Source of the DNA: Bacteroidales bacterium
Lineage (GTDB): Bacteria > Bacteroidota > Bacteroidia > Bacteroidales > VadinHA17
Direction of reading: 5' to 3'
NCBI GenBank assembly: GCA_018056245.1
Contig: JAGPFZ010000002.1
Location: forward strand, 52,594 to 116,593
Length of the DNA: 64,000 bases
Shown in pieces: positions 43,718-53,669 of the stretch; the stretch's first letter is position 1, and the number at the start of each line of letters is the position of its first letter. The notes under the pieces were generated by a model. That model saw only the letters and a list, made by a program, of their open reading frames with translations. It was not told the origin of the DNA and searched no databases. The position numbers were made by a program, and so were the translations under genes.

Positions 43718-45074
43718 AAAGTGCTCCCTTCTTTTAGACCACGGTTTCACAAATATAAGTTTTCTTTCCTGATGATTTTTCTCTTGTAAATACTTTCCCA
43801 ATCTGACTGCAGGTTCTGTCAAGATTCCTGAAAGGACTTGTCTTGATCTTGACAGGTTCTGTAGTCTGGTTATCTTTGTATTTAGAAAGAAAAATCATTA
43901 TGCTGCCTGGTTATAAAGTTTTGCCGGGATCTGATTATCAATACCCTGGTGACAAAGTAGATTGTTGTAGTAATCCATGTAATCCTTAAGCCCATTGTAA
44001 AGTTTAAGTCCATCAGCCGGAACTTTGATGTAAACATAATTCCATTTGACTGATTGCCATAATCTTTCGATAAAAATGTTATCAATAGCTCTGCCCTTGC
44101 CATCCATGCTGATTTTGATTTCTTCTTTTTCAAGTAGCTCAATCCATTCATAGCAGGTAAATTGACTGCCCTGATCAGAGTTTATAATCTCAGGTTTGCC
44201 ATACCTCTGAATCGCTTCTTTCGTTAAATTTAAGCAACAAGTTGCATCGAGTGTATTTGGACATACACCATCCTACAACAAAGCGGCTGTAAACATCCAA
44301 AATGGCCGTGAGATAAAGAAAGCCTTTTGGCATCGGGATGTAGGTTATATCAATTGCCCATACCTGGTTAGGATGATCAATTGTCAGCCCTTTAAGCAAA
44401 TATGGTTTTATATACTTTGCCTGGCCTAGACGGCTTAAGTTCTTCTTCGGATAAATGGCCATGATGCCCATCAGCCTCAGAAGCCTTCTGATCCTTTTAT
44501 GATTAGCAAGAATACCAAGAGTAAGAAGAAAATCTCGCATCCGGATAACTCCCTCTCTGGGGCGTTCCATGTAGTGTTCATCCATAAGACGCATTATGTG
44601 AAGATTTTCTTCAGTCTCGCCAAGAGGCTTGTAATAAAAGCTGCCCCTGTTTACACTTACCAGATCGCATTGAAGACGAATGCTCAAGGGCTCTTTGCGG
44701 TTAACCATCAGAAGCCGTTCTGTCATAGACCCAGTTTCTTTAAGTTTTTTTAAAAAATCACGCTCCATCTCTAACTGCCCAATTTTGGCAAACATCTTTT
44801 CCATTTCTTTTTCATGGTCCTCTAACGGCTGGGTCTTCTCAAACAGTTGCGGAGCCCTTTCCAGAAATTCTTTCTTCCACCGGGTTATCTGGTTGGGATG
44901 TATTCCGTACTTTTTGGAAAGTTCAACCAGGGTTTCTCTTTCCTGCAATGCTTCAATTGCAACTTTAACTTTAAAAGTCCCTGAATGTTTTTGCCTTTTT
45001 GATTTCATAATTCACTGGTTTAAAATTATTAAAATTAAACTTAACCAGTGGCCTTAATCCAGGGTAGTATTATA
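43718..45074 (-). mobile_element. IS3-family insertion sequence, copy 2
   Basis: Same 1357-base element as copy 1, same orientation, offset by exactly 12418 bases. The interior differs by one base seen (Ala to Val in the transposase), whereas eight differences cluster within about 35 bases of the two ends. Ends here are AGTGCTCCCTTC and, in reverse, AATACTACCCTGG, closer to each other than in copy 1. It sits between the GT2 gene and a GT-B-like gene and may disturb operon transcription. GTAAGCG, the start of many IS66 ends, lies at 43704-43710 just outside. Confidence 0.9.
43898..45008 (-). pseudogene. IS3-family transposase, frameshifted (copy 2)
   Basis: Identical to the copy 1 transposase except FKVKVAIEA in place of FKAKVAIEA. 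The same extra A breaks the frame after VVGWCMS, so the first Asp lies in the 272-residue upstream frame (45008-44190) and the second Asp and Glu in the downstream frame ending at 43898. Either both copies descend from a dead parent, or the element is expressed through recoding. Confidence 0.88.
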
Positions 45075-45132
45075 TTATTACAACGTATGAAAAATAGCAA
45101 TTAAGAATGTTACTTCCCCCGTTCTAACCATA

Positions 45133-46197
45133 TTATATTTTTACAAAAATATTATTTAAATCTTCAATAAATTTTTGTGGCTCTTGTTTGATAATTTCTC
45201 TATAATAGCAAAAATCTTTATATCTTTTATCAAAATTTTCAAAACACTCTTTTATTTTATTTACTATCTTAGAAATATTTTCCTCTTTATCGTCAAATTT
45301 ATATTCTTCTGGTATAGGAACATCTTCATAAAATGCAGCAGAGCCGCTTTTGCTGGTTATAACACAGCAACCTAAGATAGCTGCTTCTCTTGGGATTCTA
45401 TCTTTCCCCGGGTGATTCCCAAAGTCTATATATACTTTTGCTTTTTGAAGATTTTCAATAACTTGTTGGCGAGTCATATTTAATATAGGAACAAATTTTA
45501 TATCTTTTGCTTGGTTTATAATTTTTTTTGTAAATTCATAACCTTTATTGGGATTATATATAACAACATTTTGTTTTTGTGACATATCTGTTTCAACCTC
45601 TAAAAATTGTTTATTTAAATAATCAGAAAGGAAAAATATTTTATTTTTTGGTATACCTTTATCAACTATATTGTTTAAAGCATAAAAGCTTTGAACTAAA
45701 TGAATAGAAGCATTTATAATTTCAGTCGGTAATTTCATTGATTTGAAATCAAATTTTTTATAAATTATGTTATTAACGTCTATTAATTGCTTGTTAAACA
45801 ATATTTTCCAAATTTTATTAATTATCCTATATAGAAAAAAATTCATTCTATTATCTAAAATTTGTGATATATAAAAATTATCAATACTTAACCACCATAT
45901 ACACTTTCTAATATTAGAATACTTTTTTAAAATGCTAATAGCATTTGCTATTTCCGGAACAATTAAAATATTCTTTTCTTTATTTTCTATTTCTCGAACA
46001 AAAGGATTATTATATTGTTGATATTCAAAATGCATAGGAGATGAATAATTATCAGGAATATAGTACATGTAAGTATTAATTTTTAAATTAACTCTTAAAT
46101 GATATGCAAGCTGGTGTAATAATTCCGGCCCTCCCGTAGCCTTATTAGCTGGAGCAACAATATATATTAAACTATCAGAATATATATTAATACTCAT
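45133..46197 (-). CDS. GT-B-like glycosyltransferase, family uncertain
   Basis: A 354-residue soluble protein. It starts SLIYIVAPANKATGGPELLH, a GG-x-E acceptor loop typical of GT-B enzymes. A C-terminal half resembles a donor domain: VVIYNPNKGYEFTKKIINQA, then IEN-like NLQKAKVYIDFGNHPGKDRI and PREAAILGCCVITSKSGSAA. The (H)PGKDR-x-PREAA pattern occupies the place of the usual E-x7-E. It overlaps glf by 4 bases (ATGA), so it belongs to that transcript. A role as a transferase in the same polysaccharide pathway is likely, but donor and linkage cannot be read. Confidence 0.7.
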   Translation of the reverse strand: MSINIYSDSLIYIVAPANKATGGPELLHQLAYHLRVNLKINTYMYYIPDNYSSPMHFEYQQYNNPFVREIENKEKNILIVPEIANAISILKKYSNIRKCIWWLSIDNFYISQILDNRMNFFLYRIINKIWKILFNKQLIDVNNIIYKKFDFKSMKLPTEIINASIHLVQSFYALNNIVDKGIPKNKIFFLSDYLNKQFLEVETDMSQKQNVVIYNPNKGYEFTKKIINQAKDIKFVPILNMTRQQVIENLQKAKVYIDFGNHPGKDRIPREAAILGCCVITSKSGSAAFYEDVPIPEEYKFDDKEENISKIVNKIKECFENFDKRYKDFCYYREIIKQEPQKFIEDLNNIFVKI

Positions 46198-47342
46198 TTT
46201 ATTCTTTCTTCAAAAATCTCTAAAGCCTTTTTAACTATATCATCCATATCATAGTATCTGTAATCAGCAAGTCTTCCAACCATGATAAGGTTTTCAAATT
46301 TATTAGACAGCTCCCGGTATTTATTATAAGGTCCTTTACTTTCCTCCTTAAGCACTGGGTAGTAAGGGATATCTTTACCGGTCTGGTATTCTTTAGGATA
46401 TTCTTTTAAAATAACAGTTCTTTTGTTCTCGACAGGATGAATATGTTTAAATTCCGATATCCTCGTAAAATCGTAGTCGTTTGGATAATTTACGACTGCA
46501 ACTTCCTGAAAGTAATCGAGCTCTAAAGTTTTAAAATTCAAATCAAGTGAGCGGTAGGGAAGTTCACCAAATTTATATCCAAAAAGTTCATCTATCATAC
46601 CTGTAAATATGACTTTGCCTTGAAATTCCTCTCCCAAAAAATAAATTTTTTTATTCTCATGGCCTATTTTTATTATCTCTTTAAAATCTGTATTTAGCAT
46701 TAACTTAATATCAGGATGATTTAGCATCTCTTTAAATATCTTAGTATATCCTTCAACAGGTACTGCCTGATACTTATCCGTAAAATATCTATCGTCTCTG
46801 CTAATATAAACAGGGACTCTTCCTGTAACTTCATTATCAATATCTTCTGGTTTTAAGCCCCACTGCTTTACTGTATAGTTCAGAAATACCTTTTTATAAA
46901 TAAACCCTGCCAGAAATTTTAAATCTTCATCCTGTTCCTTTTTAAGCTCGAGGATAGGTATTTTAGAACTATAAGGATATTTAACCAGTAATTTTTGTTC
47001 GATTCTTTGTGCAAAGGTTTCAGGGAAAAGCATATAAAGGGTATTCAGGTTAAATGGGAGTGGAACCTTTTTCCCGTCAATAAATGCTAAAACCCGATGA
47101 TGATAAATGTGCCAGTCGGTAAAATTTGAAAGATAATTAAAAACTTCTTTATACTCAGTATGGAAAAGATGAGGGCCATATTTATGAATTAAAATTCCAT
47201 TTTCATCTTTATAATCGAAACAATTTCCACCAATGTGGTTTCTTTTTTCTATTATAAGAACTTTCTTATTTAAAACATTTGCTATCCTCTCAGCAATAAC
47301 GCTGCCTGCAAAACCGGATCCAATTATTAAAAAGTCAAACAT
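46194..47342 (-). CDS. glf: UDP-galactopyranose mutase
   Basis: Flavoenzyme that contracts UDP-galactopyranose to UDP-galactofuranose, the donor for galactofuranosyl transferases. The product has 382 residues, normal for bacteria. The FAD-binding Rossmann start is DFLIIGSGFAGSVIAERIA. Family motifs GGNCFDYKDENGILIHKYGP-like HLFHTEYKEVFNYL, VKQWGLKPEDID, VPVYISRDDRYFTDKYQAVP and GRLADYRYYDMDDIV are present. It overlaps the flippase by 8 bases and the downstream GT-B-like gene by 4, a tight operon. Predicts galactofuranose in the polymer. Confidence 0.96.
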   Translation of the reverse strand: MFDFLIIGSGFAGSVIAERIANVLNKKVLIIEKRNHIGGNCFDYKDENGILIHKYGPHLFHTEYKEVFNYLSNFTDWHIYHHRVLAFIDGKKVPLPFNLNTLYMLFPETFAQRIEQKLLVKYPYSSKIPILELKKEQDEDLKFLAGFIYKKVFLNYTVKQWGLKPEDIDNEVTGRVPVYISRDDRYFTDKYQAVPVEGYTKIFKEMLNHPDIKLMLNTDFKEIIKIGHENKKIYFLGEEFQGKVIFTGMIDELFGYKFGELPYRSLDLNFKTLELDYFQEVAVVNYPNDYDFTRISEFKHIHPVENKRTVILKEYPKEYQTGKDIPYYPVLKEESKGPYNKYRELSNKFENLIMVGRLADYRYYDMDDIVKKALEIFEERIK

Positions 47343-48639
47343 ATTTTCTTTGAAGTATTTTAATACCTTTATTTCGTAAATATATGTACATTGTAACTGT
47401 CACGAATATTTCCGTAATCAATGCTGCAAATGATATTCCAATATGCTGATAAATAGGTACTAAAATAATAGCTAGCAATAAATCAACTATACTTGCTATA
47501 ATTAAAATATTTGAAAAGGCCCTTTTATAATCAAACGTTAGCATAGTTTGAATACCAAAAATATTACTTAGTCCAACTATAAATGGTAAAAATGCCAAAA
47601 TCTTCAAAACAACTATAGATGATTCGTACTGTTCCCCTAATAAAATATTAACTATTACATCTCCTAATAAAAAAATAGCTAAAGAAAAAACAAATGTTAC
47701 TCCACCAACATACATAGTAACCTCTCTTATAAATTTAATAGCTTTCTCTTTAGATTCATTTGCTAGTTTGCTAATATAAGGATATATTGTCTGAGAAACA
47801 GGGGTAAATAAACCTTGAAAAGCTTTTATTATTTTTTCAGCACCGGAATAATAACCGACAATAGTATTATTCGTAAACAAACCTAAAATAAATGTATTTG
47901 AAACAGTATAAAAGCTTATAGCTATAGTTGAAATAAATATATGCCACCCTTCCTTTAATTGATGTTGTAATTCCGTCAAAGAAGGAACTTTAAAATTAAT
48001 TTTAAACTCTTTAAAAACTACCCATATTCCAAAAATACCGGCAACAATAAAACCTAATGAATTAATAAGAGGTACATAAATATAGTCAGAAGCCTGATGA
48101 ATAAAAACAAATATTAATATAGTAAAGAATAATTTCGCCCCAATATTTAAATAAGTAATATATTTCATCCTCTCCATTCCCTGAAAAAACCATACAGGAA
48201 ATAAAACCTGTCCTACAACCATCCCAAAAGTCAGATAATACAGTAGCGAATCTCTCCTGAATTTTGCAAATAAAAAAATTATAACACTCATAATTATGAG
48301 CGATAATATAAGTAAGCAAAACTTTATAGTCATGACAGAGCTAAATATCTCTGAAACCTTTTCCTTGTTCTCTCTGTTTATTGAAATTTCTCTTGTGGCA
48401 GAAAGATTAAAACCGTAATCAGTCAATATCTGAAAGTAAGCTACAAATGCCTGTGCAAATGCTATAAGACCATATTTCTCTGGACCTAAAACTCTGACCA
48501 GATAAGGTAATGTTATCAGAGGTAACAAATAATTTGCAGCTTGCAAAACTGAAAGTGAAAAAAAATTTGAAAAAAGCTGTTTTTTTTCTTTTGTATCAGT
48601 AAAACTACCAATCTTACTTGCTATTATTGAATGCCTCAT
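47335..48639 (-). CDS. wzx: Wzx-type oligosaccharide flippase
   Basis: Flips lipid-linked repeat units across the inner membrane. The product has 434 residues with about 12-14 membrane helices. The N-terminal family signature is FSNFFSLSVLQAANYLLPLI followed by TLPYLVRVLGPEKYGLIAFA and FNLSATREIS; the C-terminal half shows SKLANESKEKAIKFIREVTM. It is the first gene of the minus-strand operon that includes glf, and the 715-base gap before it probably holds the promoter. The gene symbol reflects function class. Confidence 0.9.
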   Translation of the reverse strand: MRHSIIASKIGSFTDTKEKKQLFSNFFSLSVLQAANYLLPLITLPYLVRVLGPEKYGLIAFAQAFVAYFQILTDYGFNLSATREISINRENKEKVSEIFSSVMTIKFCLLILSLIIMSVIIFLFAKFRRDSLLYYLTFGMVVGQVLFPVWFFQGMERMKYITYLNIGAKLFFTILIFVFIHQASDYIYVPLINSLGFIVAGIFGIWVVFKEFKINFKVPSLTELQHQLKEGWHIFISTIAISFYTVSNTFILGLFTNNTIVGYYSGAEKIIKAFQGLFTPVSQTIYPYISKLANESKEKAIKFIREVTMYVGGVTFVFSLAIFLLGDVIVNILLGEQYESSIVVLKILAFLPFIVGLSNIFGIQTMLTFDYKRAFSNILIIASIVDLLLAIILVPIYQHIGISFAALITEIFVTVTMYIYLRNKGIKILQRKYV

Positions 48640-49354
48640 TAATACTTTTAAACTGTTTCGGCTTTAAGCTTATATTATTTAATTTTTATCCTTCAGACTC
48701 AACTTTTCCCTTTTGTCTTTTATCTTTTCTCTTTTTTCACACTCCCGCCCCGTCAGTCACATTAGTAAAATGTTAAATGACTAACTATAAGGCCTTTACT
48801 TTATTTCCGATATCCGGCAGTGTATATTTAACGTAACCCGATATCTTTTATCTCTTTCCCAGGGCAACTATTTCCCGGTTTAATATATTTTATTATATTT
48901 TAAAAAGTTACAAAAATCCAGCCGGCAATATTATTTTATTTAACGTTACCCTTATTATATTATTATTTCCAATCATTTTCTCTTTTACACTTTCCAATTC
49001 AATATTTGTAAATATTCTCCTCTCATTCGTACATATAATAATCATCTCAGAGTAAATCTTTTCTCCTGGTATTCACATTTAAACGCGTAAAATAAAACCC
49101 TCTCCCCTATAATACCCAATAATTGGTTTCAATTGTTTATTTTCCAAAAATAAACCTGCAAACCGGGTGCGAAAATACAATTTATAATTAAATCTTGGAA
49201 TAAATAACGCTACTTTTTTTGAACAAGACTGTTATTATCAACAATTTTCTATAATAATGAAAATCAATTTATTAATGATTTAAAGGATGTAAATTTTTAA
49301 AAAATCACTATGAAGCAAAGAAGGCATAATTAATATCAGGAGGAGAAAATTTTG
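48640..49354. other. 715-base intergenic region upstream of flippase operon
   Basis: No credible coding frame is seen. The sequence is AT-rich with pyrimidine-rich runs on the plus strand (CTTTTCCCTTTTGTC-like). It contains two diverged copies of a block of about 55 bases whose cores are TATTTAACGTAACCC (48825-48839) and TATTTAACGTTACCC (48937-48951), each preceded by CCGGCA. On the minus strand it is the long leader of the flippase-glf operon, so promoter and perhaps antitermination signals are expected here. Confidence 0.6.
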
Positions 49355-50344
49355 TTATCTGTTGTTAAGGAACCATTCGACTGTTTTTTTAAGTCCCTCG
49401 AAAACATTGATCATAGGCGAATAGCCTATTAGCTCTTCAGCCTTCTTTATCGAGGCCATAGAATGCTTTATATCTCCTGGTCTCTCGGGACCATAAAGTG
49501 GCTCAATTCCCGAAATATTTTTATCATACTTTCCAAGGCACTCTCTTATTATTTCGAATATCCTGGCAAGCGAAGTGCTTTTGCCGCAGGCAATATTATA
49601 TACCTGATTAAGAGCATCTTCTTTCTCAACAACAGCCGCAAGATGATTGGCCTGAACGACATTGTTAACAAATGTAAAATCTCTCGATATGGTGCCGTCG
49701 CCATTAATAACAGGCCGCTCGTGCCTCATAAGCTGTAGAATAAACTTCGGAATAACCGCAGCGTATGCACCTTCGGGATCCTGCATGGGACCAAACACAT
49801 TGAAATATCTCAGACCAATAACTTTTATGTCATAAATCGTCGAAAATACTTCGGCAAACAATTCATCTGTTAGTTTTGTCACTCCATAAGGAGACAAAGG
49901 CTTTCCGATTTTATCCTCAACTTTTGGAAGGTCGGTATTATCGCCATAAACTGATGAACTTGTAGCATAAATGAATCTTTCAACTCCAGCTTCTTTTGCC
50001 GCAAAAATTATCTTCACGAACCCGCCCGTATTAATATCGGTCGAGCTTACCGGATCAGCAATAGAACGCGGAACCGAACCAAGTGCCGCCTGGTGAAATA
50101 CAATATCTGTTCCTTCTACAGCCTCCCTGCATATCGAGACATCTCTTATTTCTCCTTCTATAAGTCGGAACTTGGGGTTATCAAGAAATTTTTCTATATT
50201 CCTTCTCTTGCCGGTTGAAAAATTATCAAGACAAACGACATAGTTATCCTCTTCAAGCAATGATTCAACCAGATTTGATCCAATGAAGCCCGCACCTCCT
50301 GTCACAAGCACCCTCCTGCCCCTTAATTTCTTATCCATATCCAT
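49355..50344 (-). CDS. UDP-GlcNAc 4-epimerase-like SDR (WbpP type)
   Basis: A 329-residue extended SDR. The NAD site is VLVTGGAGFIGSNLVESLLE; the catalytic motifs are ATSSSVYGD and YGVTKLTDE. The segments HQAALGSVPRSIADP and RYFNVFGPMQDPEGAYAAVI, then PKFI, match the WbpP/Gne branch that interconverts UDP-GlcNAc and UDP-GalNAc rather than GalE. It would supply a GalNAc or GalNAc-derived donor. It lies 112 bases downstream of wecB on the same strand. Confidence 0.88.
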   Translation of the reverse strand: MDMDKKLRGRRVLVTGGAGFIGSNLVESLLEEDNYVVCLDNFSTGKRRNIEKFLDNPKFRLIEGEIRDVSICREAVEGTDIVFHQAALGSVPRSIADPVSSTDINTGGFVKIIFAAKEAGVERFIYATSSSVYGDNTDLPKVEDKIGKPLSPYGVTKLTDELFAEVFSTIYDIKVIGLRYFNVFGPMQDPEGAYAAVIPKFILQLMRHERPVINGDGTISRDFTFVNNVVQANHLAAVVEKEDALNQVYNIACGKSTSLARIFEIIRECLGKYDKNISGIEPLYGPERPGDIKHSMASIKKAEELIGYSPMINVFEGLKKTVEWFLNNR

Positions 50345-50455
50345 ATAACAACAACATCTTCAGTTTCAGATGTTAAATAAATATTTTTTCTGAGAGAAAA
50401 ACAAATTATTCTTCCAGCGCTTACGATGTAGGCTTTTCCAATAAATTGAAATGCA

Positions 50456-51613
50456 TTATTCAAACATCATAAGGACTTCCTTAAGAATGAATTCCGCCGT
50501 CTTGCCGTCGCCGTAAAATGCCGGGTATTCCAGATCGAGAGATTTGTTAAGATAAAAATTAAAAGCCGCCTTAATCAGAGCAGGATCTGCATCGGCAAGC
50601 ATTGCAGTCCCGTTCTTAATAAGCTCCACCCATTCAGTTTCTTTTCTGAGAACGATACATGGTTTTTTGAAGAAATGCGATTCTTTCTGCACTCCTCCTG
50701 AATCAGTAATTATCATTCTTGAGGTCATTTCAAGAAAAGTCATTTCGAGGAAAGAAACAGGTGGTATAATTCTGATATACTTGCTTTTGTTAAGTTTGTT
50801 CAATAGTTCTTCGAGGTTATTATTAAGTGACAAGCTTGTTCTGGGATGAAGCGGCATGACAAAAACCATTTTCGACTCTTCGGCAAGGTTTAACAAGGTT
50901 GTCAGTATGGAATTAAGCCTAAGAATATCGTCGGTGTTTATATCGCGATGTATCGTAACAAGTACAAATCCGTCGCGTTCAATCTTAAGCCTGTCGAGCA
51001 TATAAGATTTCTTCTTCTCTGCAAGCGATGAAAAGAAAAGCGTGTTGTCGTACATTATATCGCCTGTAAGATAGATTTTCGGATTATTTATATCGTAAGG
51101 AGGGCTGTTTTCGGGTCGGAATCCTTCTGCAATAAGGTTCTTAAAGGCTTCGTTGGTGGGCGCAAAAAGCAATGTTGATGCAACATCGCTTACAATCCTG
51201 TTTATCTCTTCAGGCATTGTCTTATTGAACGACCTGAGTCCTGCCTCTACATGAACAACCGGAAAATGTTGCTTAACGGCTGCCAGTGCACCTGCAAGTG
51301 TCGAATTTGTATCACCGTAAAGCATCAGGCAATCTGGATTTTCTGAAAGCAGCACCTCTTCAATGCCGGTAAGCATAAGCCCTGTTTGTTTTCCGTGACG
51401 CGCCGACCCCACTCCAAGATTATAATGTGGTTTTGGAATCTCAAGCTCGTCAAAAAAAACCTGCGAAAGTTCACGGTCATAATGCTGCCCGGTATGAACT
51501 ATCAACTCATTTATCTTTGATGAAAATTTACTTCTGATTGCCCTGCTTATTGCAGATGCTTTGATTATTTGAGGCCTGGCACCAACAAGATTGATTACTT
51601 TTATTTTTGCCAT
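50456..51613 (-). CDS. wecB: UDP-GlcNAc 2-epimerase (non-hydrolysing)
   Basis: Makes UDP-ManNAc from UDP-GlcNAc. The product has 385 residues, normal for WecB/MnaA. Motifs: VGARPQIIKASAISRAI at 10-26, VHTGQHYDRELSQVFFDELE, VVHVEAGLRSFNKTMPEEIN and ITDSGGVQKESHFFKKPCIV near the UDP site. No wecC dehydrogenase is adjacent, so ManNAc itself or a derivative made elsewhere would be used. A duplicated TFLEMTFLEMTSR run appears near residue 300 (two copies of FLEMT), a small local duplication. Confidence 0.93.
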   Translation of the reverse strand: MAKIKVINLVGARPQIIKASAISRAIRSKFSSKINELIVHTGQHYDRELSQVFFDELEIPKPHYNLGVGSARHGKQTGLMLTGIEEVLLSENPDCLMLYGDTNSTLAGALAAVKQHFPVVHVEAGLRSFNKTMPEEINRIVSDVASTLLFAPTNEAFKNLIAEGFRPENSPPYDINNPKIYLTGDIMYDNTLFFSSLAEKKKSYMLDRLKIERDGFVLVTIHRDINTDDILRLNSILTTLLNLAEESKMVFVMPLHPRTSLSLNNNLEELLNKLNKSKYIRIIPPVSFLEMTFLEMTSRMIITDSGGVQKESHFFKKPCIVLRKETEWVELIKNGTAMLADADPALIKAAFNFYLNKSLDLEYPAFYGDGKTAEFILKEVLMMFE

Positions 51614-51854
51614 CTGATAGTAACAAATTAATTATCCAAAGATAGATTTTTTGACAGTATTTCTAAACTAAAAATACGTATTCATAATAAATGAGATATA
51701 AAGTAATTATAATCAATTTGTTATTAATAACTATTCAATCCAGACTCAATAGAGTAAAGACTTAAATAGTAAGTGCGACAAATTAAAGAAATCTGATGTC
51801 AATCCGATATTATAATAAAATGGTATGTTTATCCTACCCATTTTCTGCAATTGA

Positions 51855-53417
51855 TTATTTTGCATAATTAACTGCTCTGGTTTCTCTGATAACGGTTATT
51901 TTTATCTGGCCGGGGTATGTCATGTCTGATTGTATCTTACGTGCAATTTCCATTGATAGTTTTTCAGCATCATGGTCGGTGGTCTTGTCTGCACCAACAA
52001 TAACGCGTAGCTCTCGGCCCGCCTGTATTGCGTAAGTTTTTGTAACACCCGGATACTGAAGTGCAATGTCTTCAAGTTCTTTAAGTCGTTTGATATATGA
52101 TTCTACCACTTCGCGTCTTGCTCCAGGTCTTGCTCCGGATATAGCATCACAAACCTGAACTATAGGTGCAATGAGAGTTGTCATTTCTACTTCGTCGTGA
52201 TGAGCGCCTATTGCGTTGACTATTTCAGGTTTTTCCTTGTATTTCTCGGCAAGTTTCATTCCGAGTATTGCATGTGGCAGTTCTGGTTCGTCGTCGGGTA
52301 CTTTTCCAATGTCGTGCAGTAAGCCTGCTCTTCTGGCAAGTTTTGCATTAAGGCCAAGTTCCGCAGCCATTATTGAACTCAGGTTAGCTACTTCCCTGGA
52401 GTGCATAAGCAGGTTCTGACCATAGGATGACCTGTATTTCATTTTACCAATAAGCCTGATAAGTTCGGGATGAAGTCCGTGAATTCCAAGGTCAATGGCT
52501 GTTCTTTTACCCACTTCAAGGATTTCATCTTCAACCTGTTTGCGTGTCTTTTCAACAATCTCTTCAATTCTTGCAGGATGAATGCGTCCATCAGTTACAA
52601 GCTGGTGTAGTGCGAGCCTTGCAATTTCGCGGCGCACAGGGTCGAAACCTGACAGGACTATAGCTTCGGGTGTGTCGTCAACAATTATTTCTACTCCTGT
52701 AGCAGCTTCGAGTGCCCTTATATTACGGCCCTCTCTTCCAATTATCCTGCCTTTCATCTCATCCGAATCAATATGAAAAACTGTTACAGCATTTTCAACA
52801 GCCTGCTCAGTAGCAACCCTTTGTATAGTTTGAACAATAATACGCTTTGCTTCCTTATTGGCAGTCATTTTAGCCTCATCAATTATTTCATTGATGTACG
52901 ACATGGCTTCTGCCTTTGCTTCTTCTTTAAGAGATTCGATGAGCTGATTTTTAGCTTCAGCGGCTGAAAGGCCAGAAATGAGTTCTAATTGTTCAACCTG
53001 CTGCTTGTGTAATTTTTCAAGCTCTTCAGATTTTTTCTCAAGAAGTTCTATTTGTGTAGTCAGATTATCGCGTATTGCCTCTACCTCATTTTTCTTGCGC
53101 TGTACTTCTTCCATCTTCTGTCCAAGAGAGAGTTCTTTCTGCTTAATTCTGTTTTCAGCCTGTGCTATACGACTGTTTTTTTCATTAATGACTTTTTCAT
53201 GTTCAGATTTTAATTGAAGAAAACGTTCCTTAGCCTGAAGAATCTTCTCTTTCTTAATTACTTCGGCTTCAGCCTCAGCTTCAGAAATTATTCTTTCTCT
53301 CCTCTTTTTAAGAAGATACTGCCATAACATATATGAAATGCCAAAACCTGCCACAAGAGCAATTGAGGCAATTATAATAGTTATACTGTTAAAATTATTT
53401 GTTGCAATTAGAGTCAT
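51855..53417 (-). CDS. rny: ribonuclease Y
   Basis: Membrane-anchored endoribonuclease that starts mRNA decay. The product has 520 residues, typical. One N-terminal helix at about 13-33 ([20 protein letters not shown]) is followed by a long coiled coil (about 40-190), a KH RNA-binding domain (about 205-270; [20 protein letters not shown]) and an HD hydrolase domain with [20 protein letters not shown] and the His-Asp pair, then [10 protein letters not shown]. It lies downstream of zapA and the 6S RNA on the same strand, a conserved arrangement in Bacteroidales. Confidence 0.97.
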   Translation of the reverse strand: MTLIATNNFNSITIIIASIALVAGFGISYMLWQYLLKKRRERIISEAEAEAEVIKKEKILQAKERFLQLKSEHEKVINEKNSRIAQAENRIKQKELSLGQKMEEVQRKKNEVEAIRDNLTTQIELLEKKSEELEKLHKQQVEQLELISGLSAAEAKNQLIESLKEEAKAEAMSYINEIIDEAKMTANKEAKRIIVQTIQRVATEQAVENAVTVFHIDSDEMKGRIIGREGRNIRALEAATGVEIIVDDTPEAIVLSGFDPVRREIARLALHQLVTDGRIHPARIEEIVEKTRKQVEDEILEVGKRTAIDLGIHGLHPELIRLIGKMKYRSSYGQNLLMHSREVANLSSIMAAELGLNAKLARRAGLLHDIGKVPDDEPELPHAILGMKLAEKYKEKPEIVNAIGAHHDEVEMTTLIAPIVQVCDAISGARPGARREVVESYIKRLKELEDIALQYPGVTKTYAIQAGRELRVIVGADKTTDHDAEKLSMEIARKIQSDMTYPGQIKITVIRETRAVNYAK

Positions 53418-53462
53418 ATTTTACATTGTTTAGTTATTATTATATAATATAAATAAAAACCC

Positions 53463-53647
53463 GCAAAGTTTCTTCAGATTGAATAAAACCCCATGACTTC
53501 ATGGCTGAGGTTGCCAGTCTATCTCAGACTTCCACTGTCCCTAAAAGGGGATCCCGTTGATACGGGATGAGGCCTGTCTTTAACAAACTGAGCTTTACCT
53601 CAAAGTTTTTTAATGTTGAGTTTCATAACCTAACAAAGAAACTATGC
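53463..53647 (-). ncRNA. ssrS: 6S RNA
   Basis: The zapA-rny gap holds a non-coding block of about 185 bases that folds, as minus-strand RNA, into one long rod. The closing stem pairs GCATAGTTTCTT with AAGAAACTTTGC (one mismatch), and further stems follow toward an apical hairpin built on ATCCCGTATCAACGGGAT. A long interrupted duplex with a central bulge next to zapA is the 6S RNA pattern, and 6S also follows zapA in E. coli. 6S binds the housekeeping RNA polymerase holoenzyme and damps transcription in stationary phase. Exact ends and the bulge were not confirmed by folding software. Confidence 0.75.
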
Positions 53648-53669
53648 GGGCAATTAGTTTTTGTCTATT

